Source: an uncultured Bacilli bacterium
GTDB lineage: Bacteria; Bacillota_I; Bacilli_A; RF39; UBA660
Direction of reading: 5' to 3'
Assembly: GCA_947600015.1 (NCBI GenBank)
Contig: CANQFX010000014.1
Coordinates: 1 to 21,295 of the forward strand
Length of the DNA: 21,295 nucleotides
A program made the translations under genes and the position numbers. The notes below the pieces were generated by a model. The model was not told the DNA's origin and searched no databases. It saw only the letters and a list, made by a program, of their open reading frames with translations. Shown in pieces: positions 1 through 6,687 of this stretch; position 1 is the stretch's first letter; every line of letters begins with the position of its first letter.

Positions 1-2
1 TC

Positions 3-203
3 CAAAGTGCGATGAGTTATGAAGAAGATCAAAAATTTATTCTCAATACAGAAAAGAAGTTGGCTTTAAAAGAGGGAATAAAATTGGGAGCAAGAGAAGA
101 AAAAATACAACTTGCGAGAAACATGCTAGATGATGGAATGCCCATTGCTCAAATTCAAAAATATACAGGACTTACCCAAGAAGAAATAGAAAATATAAAA
201 TAA
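3..203 (+). CDS. C-terminal fragment, probable Rpn/PD-(D/E)XK nuclease (transposase-like) family protein, cut by window edge
   Basis: The reading frame is open to the left edge of the window, so this is the end of a longer gene. The first in-frame ATG is at 12. The visible tail is a charged helix (LALKEGIKLGAREEKIQLAR) followed by a short helical motif (NMLDDGMPIAQIQKYTGL, then TQEEIENIK). This lysine/glutamate-rich helix ending in a 'GM.I..I...TGLT.EEIE' segment is typical of the C-terminus of Rpn-type recombination-promoting nucleases and PD-(D/E)XK 'transposase-like' proteins, many of which are multicopy in gut Firmicutes. The nuclease core lies outside the window, so the family call rests on the tail alone. 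A weak hairpin with an eight-T run follows the stop. Confidence 0.5.
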   Translation, partial: QSAMSYEEDQKFILNTEKKLALKEGIKLGAREEKIQLARNMLDDGMPIAQIQKYTGLTQEEIENIK

Positions 204-206
204 AAT

Positions 207-234
207 GAATCCTAAGCATGCGATTCTTTTTTTT
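207..234 (+). terminator. Probable intrinsic terminator after the Rpn-like gene
   Basis: GAATC (207-211) pairs with GATTC (222-226), with two more pairs possible inside after a mismatch. Eight T residues follow directly (227-234). The stem is short, so strength is uncertain. The T run overlaps the -35 box of the next gene. Confidence 0.55.
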
Positions 235-261
235 GACTTAGCGAAATAATAGAGATATAAT
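233..261 (+). promoter_or_regulatory. Sigma-A promoter for the phosphoesterase gene
   Basis: TTGACT (233-238) and TATAAT (256-261) are separated by exactly 17 nt. A ribosome binding site AGGAGG follows at 280-285, seven bases before the ATG at 292 and about 20 nt downstream of the -10 box. Confidence 0.75.
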
Positions 262-291
262 AAGAACTACTATATTATTAGGAGGCTAACT

Positions 292-1329
292 ATGTCAAAT
301 CTAACAAAACGATTATTAGAACTGATTCAACAAGAAAAAACAGTTAATGAGATTGCTCATGAACTTCAGTTATCTAATAAACAAATTTATAATATATTAA
401 CAGTTTTAGAACATAAAGGGATTGGTATGAATCGAAAATATTTTTCTAATGGAGATATTCTTTATCTTCCTCAAAAAATGATTGATATCAAAGAGCCTAT
501 TTTTCCTAAAGAACATGCGCTTATTACACCATTAGAAGAAACAGAGTTGCGGGCTATTGTTCTTTCAGATCTACACCTTGCCTCTGTCAATGATCGTGTG
601 GATTTATTAGATAAAGTTTATGAGTATTGTGCTAAAAATAATATTCATCTTATTTTTCATTGTGGAGATATGATTGATGGGAATATTGGCGGTCCTAAGA
701 AATTTAATCGTATGATGGACCAAATCGATTATTTTTTAAAAGTATATCCCTTTGATAACCATATTTTAAATGTTACTATTTTAGGAAATCATGATTATTC
801 TGCTTTACAAAAAGAAGGAATCAATTTAGATAAAGTAATTCATTCTTATCGTCATGATATATTAAGCCTTGGTTATCAAGTAGGAAAATTAAATATCAAA
901 AATGATTTTATTCTTTTTTCCCATACGGTGAATGATATTCCGTCTTTCGAATTAAATCATTTTTTAAACCAAAAGAGAATTATTTTAGAGGGACATCATC
1001 ATTTTATGTTAGTACAAGAGAAAGGAAATGCTTTGATTGTTCAAGTTCCTGCTATGGTACAGATGATGCCATCACTACAAACACCACCCTCATTCTTAAA
1101 AATGACGTTGCGTTTTATGGGAAAAACAGGTTATATTCATACTGGAATTTTTGAACAAATGTTGTTGGAACCTGAAATTGTTCGTATCAATCAGTTGAAT
1201 TGTAATTTATATCAAGGAAAACCAACACAAATATGTGAGGTAGAAAATATTGAGATAAGAAATAAGAAAAAAGTAAAGGTAAAGACGGGATTAGAACGAT
1301 TTCAAAATAAATATGGAAATATGTTGTAA
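292..1329 (+). CDS. Calcineurin-like metallophosphoesterase with N-terminal helix-turn-helix
   Basis: A 345-residue protein. Residues 1-50 look like a winged or plain helix-turn-helix (TVNEIAHELQLSNKQIYNIL at about 17-36). Residues 88-240 carry the metallophosphoesterase signature in order: D93-L-H95, G125-D126, G165-N-H-D168, H211 and G234-H-H-H237. These are the expected ligands for a two-metal centre, so the phosphoesterase is predicted to be active on phosphomonoesters, phosphodiesters or nucleic acid; the substrate cannot be read from sequence. No signal peptide or membrane segment is seen, so it is cytoplasmic. It starts with ATG behind AGGAGG and its own promoter. The gap to rbfA is 51 nt with no terminator, so the two may be cotranscribed. 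The family assignment is firm; the exact role is unknown. Confidence 0.8.
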   Translation: MSNLTKRLLELIQQEKTVNEIAHELQLSNKQIYNILTVLEHKGIGMNRKYFSNGDILYLPQKMIDIKEPIFPKEHALITPLEETELRAIVLSDLHLASVNDRVDLLDKVYEYCAKNNIHLIFHCGDMIDGNIGGPKKFNRMMDQIDYFLKVYPFDNHILNVTILGNHDYSALQKEGINLDKVIHSYRHDILSLGYQVGKLNIKNDFILFSHTVNDIPSFELNHFLNQKRIILEGHHHFMLVQEKGNALIVQVPAMVQMMPSLQTPPSFLKMTLRFMGKTGYIHTGIFEQMLLEPEIVRINQLNCNLYQGKPTQICEVENIEIRNKKKVKVKTGLERFQNKYGNML

Positions 1330-1380
1330 AAATAATTGTTCTAAGATAGAATAAAAGGAAAGAAGAAAAGAGGAAAATAT

Positions 1381-1728
1381 ATGGCAAATCATATTAGAAT
1401 TGAAAGATTAAATGATACAATTCAAGAAGAAATTTCTAAGATATTAATGTTAGAAGTAAAAGATGAAAATATTAAATTTGTGACTGTAACTGGAGTAGAA
1501 ACAACGAATGATTTAAGTTATGCGAAAGTCTATGTTACGGTATTAGAGAACGAAAAAAAAGAAATGGTGTTAGAGTCTTTAAATAAAGCAGCTCCTTTTA
1601 TTCGTTCAAAATTAGCAGAAAAAATTGAAATTCGGCATACGCCAGAATTAAAATTTATTTATGATACTTCCATTGAATATGGAAATCATATTGAACAAAT
1701 TATTAATCATATGCATCATTCTTCTTAA
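1381..1728 (+). CDS. rbfA: 30S ribosome-binding factor A
   Basis: A 115-residue protein of the usual RbfA length. The N-terminus (HIRIERLNDTIQEEISKIL) is followed by the strand and helix pattern of the family's KH-like fold (VTVTGVETTNDLSYAKVYV) and the C-terminal segment RHTPELKFIYDTSIEYGNHI, which are diagnostic. RbfA binds the 30S subunit and promotes late maturation of the 16S rRNA 5' end; it is also needed for cold adaptation. The start is ATG behind an AGAGG-type site. The usual partners (nusA, infB, truB) are not adjacent in this window, so rbfA has left its common operon here. A strong terminator overlaps the stop codon. Confidence 0.93.
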   Translation: MANHIRIERLNDTIQEEISKILMLEVKDENIKFVTVTGVETTNDLSYAKVYVTVLENEKKEMVLESLNKAAPFIRSKLAEKIEIRHTPELKFIYDTSIEYGNHIEQIINHMHHSS

Positions 1729-1750
1729 AATGTAAGAAATTACATTTTTT
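1727..1750 (+). terminator. Intrinsic terminator of rbfA (GAAA tetraloop)
   Basis: A nine-base-pair stem (1727-1735 with 1740-1748) is closed by a GAAA tetraloop. The descending arm runs into a T tract. The rbfA stop codon is inside the left arm. Confidence 0.85.
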
Positions 1751-1771
1751 CTTTTATCAAAAATCGCTTCA

Positions 1772-1799
1772 TTGACAATATATTCTTTTTTGTTATAAT
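1772..1799 (+). promoter_or_regulatory. Strong sigma-A promoter with extended -10
   Basis: A perfect TTGACA (1772-1777) and a perfect TATAAT (1794-1799) have a 16-nt spacer, and TG at 1791-1792 forms an extended -10. This is the best consensus promoter in the window and drives the two-gene surface operon at 1823-3730. Confidence 0.85.
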
Positions 1800-1822
1800 T
1801 AGAATAGTAGGAGAGTGGTAAT

Positions 1823-3208
1823 ATGAAACAAGAACAATCTCTTCCACAAGTTGATATAAAAGAATCAGGCAGGAAAAAATCTCCCAAAAAAATGATTGTA
1901 TTTCTTCTTTTGTTTGCAATTCTTTTCATTGGATTAGGAGTATTTATTGCATATCTTAGTAATCCTAAAAGAATTGTTGCTACTGCAATGGATCAGGTGT
2001 CTAATCGTATAGAAGAATTTTTTAGAGAAGATTCTATCATTGAGGGGAATGATTTTAATATTAATTCTGATATCCATATTGATATTGAAAATGAATCTCT
2101 TGCTCAAAATTCTATGAATCAAAATGAAATAAATCTTTTTCAGAATTTAAAGCAAGTACAACATCATTTTTCTATGATTCAAAATACGAAGGAAAAAAAA
2201 TTATATTTGGATTGGAACATAAAACAAAAAGAACAAGATTTATTTTATGGAAAATATTTTGTACAAGATGCCACAAAATATTATTATATTCAAGACTTTT
2301 TAGATACTTATATTAATGCTGGAAATAGTAATTATTTTGAATCTTTAGAGGAAGTTGTCACTGCGAAAGAAAATAGACGTTATTTGTATGATTTTCTTCT
2401 TCAGTCGTTGAAAAATAGTTTAAAAGAAGATTATTTTATGGAAAAGCAAGAAACTACTATGATAGATGAGAAAGAACAAAAAATGAGAAAAATCACCTTT
2501 GAACTATCTAATAAACGTATGCGTGAGATAGCAGCTGCAGTTTTAGCAGATGTAAAGAAAGATGAAACTGCATCTAAAATTTTAATGACACTCTATCCTA
2601 ATTTTAAAAAGTTGAAAGTGGATGAGACGACGATGTTTCTTCCAAATCAAACTTCTTTTTCTTGGAATGTTTATACTACCAAATTTACTTATCAAGTAAA
2701 AAAATATGAATTGATATTTATTCAGGGAGAAAATCAAACAAAAATAACTTTAGAACTGGGGAAAGAAAAACAAGTTGCAAATGTGATTTATAACAATCAA
2801 ATTTTATATACTGCCAATATTTCTTCTAAAGAAAATGGATACCAAATCGAAGTCATAAATGCTAGAAATGGGCAAAGTGTAGGAAAAATTCAAATTCAAA
2901 AAGAAAAAAATTCTTCCCTGTTTGATATCCATATCAAAACAGAAAAGGGCAATATTGAATTTCAACTTACACAACAGAAAAAAAATATAAAACAAAATAA
3001 ATCTTATGATACTAGTGTTATATTTACTGGAGCCGTCACGAGAGAAAATACACCAATATGGAATGGAAAAATTGCTATTGATAGTACGATTACAACAGAT
3101 ACTACTATCGAAGAAGATGTCCGTTCCGCAGTACTTGCTAGTTCTATTACACAGGAACAAAAAGATGCTTTTGAGCAAAAACTGGTGAATAAATTTGCAG
3201 GAATTTAG
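1823..3208 (+). CDS. Membrane-anchored extracellular protein of unknown function
   Basis: A 461-residue protein that I do not recognise. A short basic cytoplasmic segment (RKKSPKK at 17-23) precedes one hydrophobic segment at about 24-45 (MIVFLLLFAILFIGLGVFIA). About 415 residues follow, predicted to lie outside the cell. The outer part is rich in polar residues and alternating beta-strand patterns, and its opening stretch (NPKRIVATAMDQVSNRIEEF) resembles lipoprotein-like or DUF6583-like surface proteins, though that similarity is only an impression. There is no lipobox cysteine, so it is probably held by an uncleaved N-terminal helix. The start is ATG behind AGGAG, downstream of a near-consensus promoter, suggesting strong expression. 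It is followed after 24 nt by another single-pass protein, so they are likely cotranscribed. Confidence 0.65.
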   Translation: MKQEQSLPQVDIKESGRKKSPKKMIVFLLLFAILFIGLGVFIAYLSNPKRIVATAMDQVSNRIEEFFREDSIIEGNDFNINSDIHIDIENESLAQNSMNQNEINLFQNLKQVQHHFSMIQNTKEKKLYLDWNIKQKEQDLFYGKYFVQDATKYYYIQDFLDTYINAGNSNYFESLEEVVTAKENRRYLYDFLLQSLKNSLKEDYFMEKQETTMIDEKEQKMRKITFELSNKRMREIAAAVLADVKKDETASKILMTLYPNFKKLKVDETTMFLPNQTSFSWNVYTTKFTYQVKKYELIFIQGENQTKITLELGKEKQVANVIYNNQILYTANISSKENGYQIEVINARNGQSVGKIQIQKEKNSSLFDIHIKTEKGNIEFQLTQQKKNIKQNKSYDTSVIFTGAVTRENTPIWNGKIAIDSTITTDTTIEEDVRSAVLASSITQEQKDAFEQKLVNKFAGI

Positions 3209-3232
3209 AATGAAAGAAAGAAGGAGAATAGA

Positions 3233-3730
3233 ATGGAAAAAAAGAAAAAAACGAGAAAAAAGAAAACATTACAAACATCGGATAAAATCATGTTATTTGT
3301 ATTTGTTTTATTAATTGTGATTGTAATTAGTTTAGCTATTGTCGCAATTTCCAAGAAAACGCAAGCAGAAAAAGTAGAATATAAGGATTTAGTGATTCCT
3401 ATTTTAGATAAGAAAGCGAAAGAACAAATTCAAATTGATATTTCTAATATGAAGGAAAAAGAAGAAAAAGAATATGTTTTTGAGGTTACGAATTATAAAA
3501 ATAAGCAAATCAATCAAAATAAACTTACGTATCATATTTCTCTTTCGGCATCTGCTGATGTTTCCTTGACATTACAAGAAGAGGACAAAAAAGAAAATTT
3601 ATTAAAGGATAATCAAGCAACGTATGTATTTGAAGCAAAGAAGAAAGAGAAGAAGACATATCATTTAAAAATTAAGGCAAGAAAGGAAATTCCTGAGAAT
3701 TCATTTGTTTCATTAAAAATTGAAAGTTAA
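3233..3730 (+). CDS. Small membrane-anchored protein with Ig-like extracellular domain, unknown function
   Basis: A 165-residue protein. The first 18 residues are very basic (KKKKTRKKKTLQ), followed by a membrane helix at about 19-39 (IMLFVFVLLIVIVISLAIVA). The extracellular part of about 125 residues has alternating strand segments such as YVFEVTNYKN and TYHISLSASADVSLTLQ, and a final strand VSLKIES, consistent with one beta-sandwich (Ig-like or TasA-like) domain. The basic N-terminus gives N-in, C-out topology. The start is ATG behind AAGGAG, 24 nt after the preceding membrane protein, and a terminator follows, so the pair forms a two-gene operon. Its architecture resembles the protein at 20005-20580. 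No enzymatic motif is visible. Confidence 0.65.
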   Translation: MEKKKKTRKKKTLQTSDKIMLFVFVLLIVIVISLAIVAISKKTQAEKVEYKDLVIPILDKKAKEQIQIDISNMKEKEEKEYVFEVTNYKNKQINQNKLTYHISLSASADVSLTLQEEDKKENLLKDNQATYVFEAKKKEKKTYHLKIKARKEIPENSFVSLKIES

Positions 3731-3746
3731 AAGGCTTTCTTTTTTT
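3722..3746 (+). terminator. Intrinsic terminator closing the surface operon
   Basis: GAAAG (3722-3726) pairs with CTTTC (3735-3739), extendable by two G-U pairs. Seven T residues follow. The left arm lies within the last codons of the gene. Confidence 0.65.
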
Positions 3747-3776
3747 ATGATTTATGGCAAAAACTAAAAATAAGAC

Positions 3777-3805
3777 TTTTCATTTTTCTTCTTTTCTTTT
3801 ATAAT
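3777..3805 (+). promoter_or_regulatory. Probable promoter for the DUF1292 gene
   Basis: A perfect TATAAT lies at 3800-3805, with a weak -35 match TTTTCA at 3777-3782 and a 17-nt spacer. An AGGAGG ribosome binding site follows at 3836-3841. Confidence 0.5.
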
Positions 3806-3847
3806 AGTAATAAGATAGGATATTTGTATTTAGGTAGGAGGATGCTT

Positions 3848-4114
3848 ATGGCAGAGATGGAAAAGATAACAATTACAGTTGATGGCGAGGAAAAAGAGTG
3901 TGATGTGTTATTTACCTTTGATTGTGAGGCAACGGGAAAATCTTATATTGGTTATACTGACCATTCTATTTCAGAAAATGGAAGAAAAAATATTTATGTA
4001 AAATCATTTGATCCTGTATTAGGAACAGCTGTGTTAGAAGATATTGCGACAGAAGAAGAACAGGAAATGATACAAGATGTTTTAGTACAAATTGATAAAG
4101 AAGTTAGAAGGTGA
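3848..4114 (+). CDS. DUF1292 family protein (YrzB-like)
   Basis: An 88-residue protein. The start is ATG at 3848, six bases after AGGAGG (3836-3841). An upstream in-frame TTG at 3824 would place the ribosome binding site inside the gene, and the in-frame ATG at 3842 touches the site, so both are rejected. The core matches DUF1292 in Firmicutes: a short beta-strand opening (ITITVDGEEKECDVLFTF), then TGKSYIGYTD, then a strand V.SFDP and an acidic C-terminal helix. The family's function is not established; members are small, cytoplasmic and common near yrzL/yrvF-type genes in Bacilli. Its TGA stop overlaps the ribosome binding site of the next gene, so translation of the two is likely coupled. 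Confidence 0.8.
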   Translation: MAEMEKITITVDGEEKECDVLFTFDCEATGKSYIGYTDHSISENGRKNIYVKSFDPVLGTAVLEDIATEEEQEMIQDVLVQIDKEVRR

Positions 4115-4118
4115 GCAT

Positions 4119-6605
4119 ATGGATACACGAGAATTAGAAGATAGTATGGAACAAGATAGAAGAAGACTAGAAAGTTATCAGATGATGAAAATTGATTTGG
4201 AAAATTATCATGGTCAGATGAATGAACAAGATTATGAACGAGAAATGGGTTTTTTAGATCATATGATTCGTAGTATAACAGAAAAAATAGAGGGAAAAGA
4301 AAAGCAGAAGGATACTTCTTTCGATACAAAAGAACTTCCTGCGATTTTGACTCCTCAGTATGATATTACGAAAGTAGATCCTGCTGATTTTAAACGGGAT
4401 TATCATCAAGCAGCGGTAAAATATCAAAATGATGCAGAAAAATTACGAAAATTAAATGAGTTAAATGAGCAAATGAAATGGCTTCAAAAAAATAAGGATG
4501 ATTTTCTATTAGATGATCAAGGATTTGTTACATTTTTTGAAGGTACGTTTGTTCCACGACCAAGAAATAGAAAAGCAAATGAAACCGACCACGAATATGA
4601 GACATTTTTAGAAAATTATTATAGCACGATTTATTTTAATCCTCTTCAACTTGCGATGAAGAAAAGCGAATCAACACAAGAACAAATGGAAGATAAAAGA
4701 AATTCTGTTCCACAAATAGAAGATAAAGGAAAACATGTTCCCCAAATCGAAGATAAAAGAAATGGTATTTCGCAAATTGAGGATAAAGGCAGAAAAAAAG
4801 AAGAAAAACCAAAGAAAACACTAGATCGAATTCTTTTTGACTTAACCAAAGGGTTAGAGTTAAATCATTATGCGGATAATAGAAAATATGTTGCTTCTAA
4901 TATTCATCCTACTGCCCAATTTAGGAAGGAACTATCCCAAGGAAATTATTTATATAATATTGTAGGGGCAACAAAAGCGGTAATACGAATGGGAGTAGGT
5001 TTTGCGAAAAAGATTATTTCTATGCCAAAAAGTAAAAAAACCAAAGAACGGATTGAAACGTTAAAATCTAGAGTGGATACTTTAACTGAAGAGGAGTTAA
5101 AGGTAATTGAACAAGAGTTCCGTTTAGGTAGAATTAATGAGGGTAATTTTCCTTTATCTTTATTAACTATGATTAATGAAAGAATGCAAGATAGAGCAAA
5201 TCAACAAGTAGATCAAATTAATCAAGAGATTATTAAAGGATATAAGGAAGTATTTGCTGCTTATCAAGAGTTTCAAAGAATAGAAAAAGATTTAAAAGAT
5301 CCTTATTTATCGAAAGAAGAAAAACAGGCTTTAAAAGAAAAACAAGAACAATTATTAAAAGGAAAATGGGAAGTAATTGAGAATATTAGAAAAAAGCAAA
5401 TGGAAGGACGAAATATACTAAGTAGTGGTGCGGAAGGTTTGTCTATGGATATCAAAGCAGCTCGTACCAAGATGAATCTACAAGGAAAAAGATTTGCCAA
5501 ACAGCATGATTGGGATGTAGAACTTGCTGAGAAACAAGCAGATTTATCTGATCAGGAACAAGAGGCGATTGCAGAGAAAAATTCCCAAAAAGCAATGGAA
5601 GCCTTTGTAAAAAGAGAACAATTACTTAGTGAAAATACAGAAATTAAAAATAGTATTTTTGGGAAACGTTCCGTTGGAAATCGCTATTATACGCCATTAG
5701 TTGAGCGTCTTGATTATCGTAATGATCCTTTTATTACGGATTTAATTACAACGATTGCGGTTGCTTCTGCGGGAGTGGAAGTGGCTGCGAGCCTCAAAAC
5801 TCATGGGAAAGATGTCAATGCCACGCTAGAACAGCATCAACAAAATATTGATACTGTGAATGCGAATAATCAAAAAACAATGAATCAAGTGCATCAAGCA
5901 GGAGCAGATATCACAAGTAGGCGTGGAACTTTTGAAGAAGGAATGAAGGCTCAAACGAATCAAGATGTTGTCAATGTTGCGAATACAGGAGAGAGAGGTT
6001 CGTTTGATACGCAAGCCAATGTCACTGGCGATTGGGCATTTGGTGATGTTTATCATCAAGTGGATGCCAAAAATCATCAAATCGTAGAAGATATGTTCCA
6101 AAAGACACAATCTGAATTAAATCATATTACCAACCAATATGGTACCGGTGCAATTAATCAGGAACAAGCGATGCAGATGATTAGTGATGTTTCTGATATG
6201 GCTCAAGGAAATTTAGTAAATGTCATGAATCAATTTTTACCAGAGTTGCAAGCCTATGCCAAGAACCATCAACAATTTGATTTACAGGGAGTACAAGATG
6301 CGATGCAATATGTTGTCAACCATCCTGATGCAATTAGTAATATGAATCAAGCAATGGTCGATGTCACAAATATTGGAAAAACGCTTTCTAATTTACAAAT
6401 TCAAGAAATCGCACCACTTACAGAATTACCAAATGATATGTTAACTACGATGATTGGAGCTGCTACGGCAGGTACGCTTGCTTATCGTGTTATGAGTACG
6501 ATGGAAAAAAATGAACGCCATGGGAAATATGGTAATGAAATTACGGATTTAGTCGAAAATTCTATACAAGAAGAACAAGACATGGAAGAAGAAAAATCAA
6601 AATAA
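4119..6605 (+). CDS. Large coiled-coil protein with internal 10-residue repeats and two hydrophobic C-terminal segments, unknown function
   Basis: An 828-residue protein that I do not recognise. The start is ATG at 4119 behind AAGGTGAG, which overlaps the DUF1292 stop. Regions in order: a charged helical N-terminus (1-65); a mixed domain ending in QGFVTFFEGTFVPRPRNRK (about 134-152); three and a half copies of a 10-residue repeat with core VPQIEDK (191-224); an amphipathic segment TKAVIRMGVGFAKKII (285-300); long coiled coils (about 305-510); a hydrophobic stretch TTIAVASAGVEVAASL (544-559); a Q/N-rich region (565-760); and a glycine/alanine-rich hydrophobic segment MIGAATAGTLAYRVM (778-792). 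There is no signal peptide. The hydrophobic parts look like a membrane-inserting or host/phage-type scaffold, but function is unknown. The gene is ended by a strong terminator. Confidence 0.6.
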   Translation: MDTRELEDSMEQDRRRLESYQMMKIDLENYHGQMNEQDYEREMGFLDHMIRSITEKIEGKEKQKDTSFDTKELPAILTPQYDITKVDPADFKRDYHQAAVKYQNDAEKLRKLNELNEQMKWLQKNKDDFLLDDQGFVTFFEGTFVPRPRNRKANETDHEYETFLENYYSTIYFNPLQLAMKKSESTQEQMEDKRNSVPQIEDKGKHVPQIEDKRNGISQIEDKGRKKEEKPKKTLDRILFDLTKGLELNHYADNRKYVASNIHPTAQFRKELSQGNYLYNIVGATKAVIRMGVGFAKKIISMPKSKKTKERIETLKSRVDTLTEEELKVIEQEFRLGRINEGNFPLSLLTMINERMQDRANQQVDQINQEIIKGYKEVFAAYQEFQRIEKDLKDPYLSKEEKQALKEKQEQLLKGKWEVIENIRKKQMEGRNILSSGAEGLSMDIKAARTKMNLQGKRFAKQHDWDVELAEKQADLSDQEQEAIAEKNSQKAMEAFVKREQLLSENTEIKNSIFGKRSVGNRYYTPLVERLDYRNDPFITDLITTIAVASAGVEVAASLKTHGKDVNATLEQHQQNIDTVNANNQKTMNQVHQAGADITSRRGTFEEGMKAQTNQDVVNVANTGERGSFDTQANVTGDWAFGDVYHQVDAKNHQIVEDMFQKTQSELNHITNQYGTGAINQEQAMQMISDVSDMAQGNLVNVMNQFLPELQAYAKNHQQFDLQGVQDAMQYVVNHPDAISNMNQAMVDVTNIGKTLSNLQIQEIAPLTELPNDMLTTMIGAATAGTLAYRVMSTMEKNERHGKYGNEITDLVENSIQEEQDMEEEKSK
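4689..4790 (+). repeat. In-frame 30-bp tandem repeat within the 828-residue protein gene
   Basis: Units start at 4689, 4719 and 4749, with a partial fourth unit at 4779. Each begins GA(A/G)GATAAA and encodes a 10-residue unit EDK...(V/I)(P/S)QI. Units differ mostly in the middle codons, so selection on the protein or old duplication is likely. Confidence 0.85.
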
Positions 6606-6610
6606 TTTTC

Positions 6611-6653
6611 AAAAGAAGTAGAACTTAGTAGGAGATTTCTACTTCTTTTTTTT
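6611..6653 (+). terminator. Strong intrinsic terminator after the 828-residue protein gene
   Basis: GAAGTAGAA (6615-6623) pairs with TTCTACTTC (6637-6645). A-T pairs on either side lengthen the stem to 13 base pairs, and a run of eight T residues follows. It separates this gene from the cell-wall cluster. Confidence 0.88.
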
Positions 6654-6687
6654 CCTTAAAAACATAGGTTTAATTAAGAGGTGGACT

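Noticed and set aside
1187..1387. Minus-strand open frames across the window
   Set aside because: They lie opposite clear + strand genes, lack ribosome binding sites and encode low-complexity F/L/S-rich peptides expected from the complement of A-rich coding DNA.
3824..3847. Upstream TTG start for the DUF1292 protein
   Set aside because: It would put AGGAGG inside the coding sequence and give a non-family N-terminus; ATG 3848 is ideally spaced.
4689..4790. Regularly spaced direct repeats as a CRISPR array
   Set aside because: The 30-bp units are contiguous with no spacers, are in frame and encode VPQIEDK-type protein repeats within a long gene.
6605..6687. A promoter directly in front of the PBP gene
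   Set aside because: The only -10 candidate (TTTAAT, 6669-6674) has no -35 and would start transcription inside the ribosome binding site.
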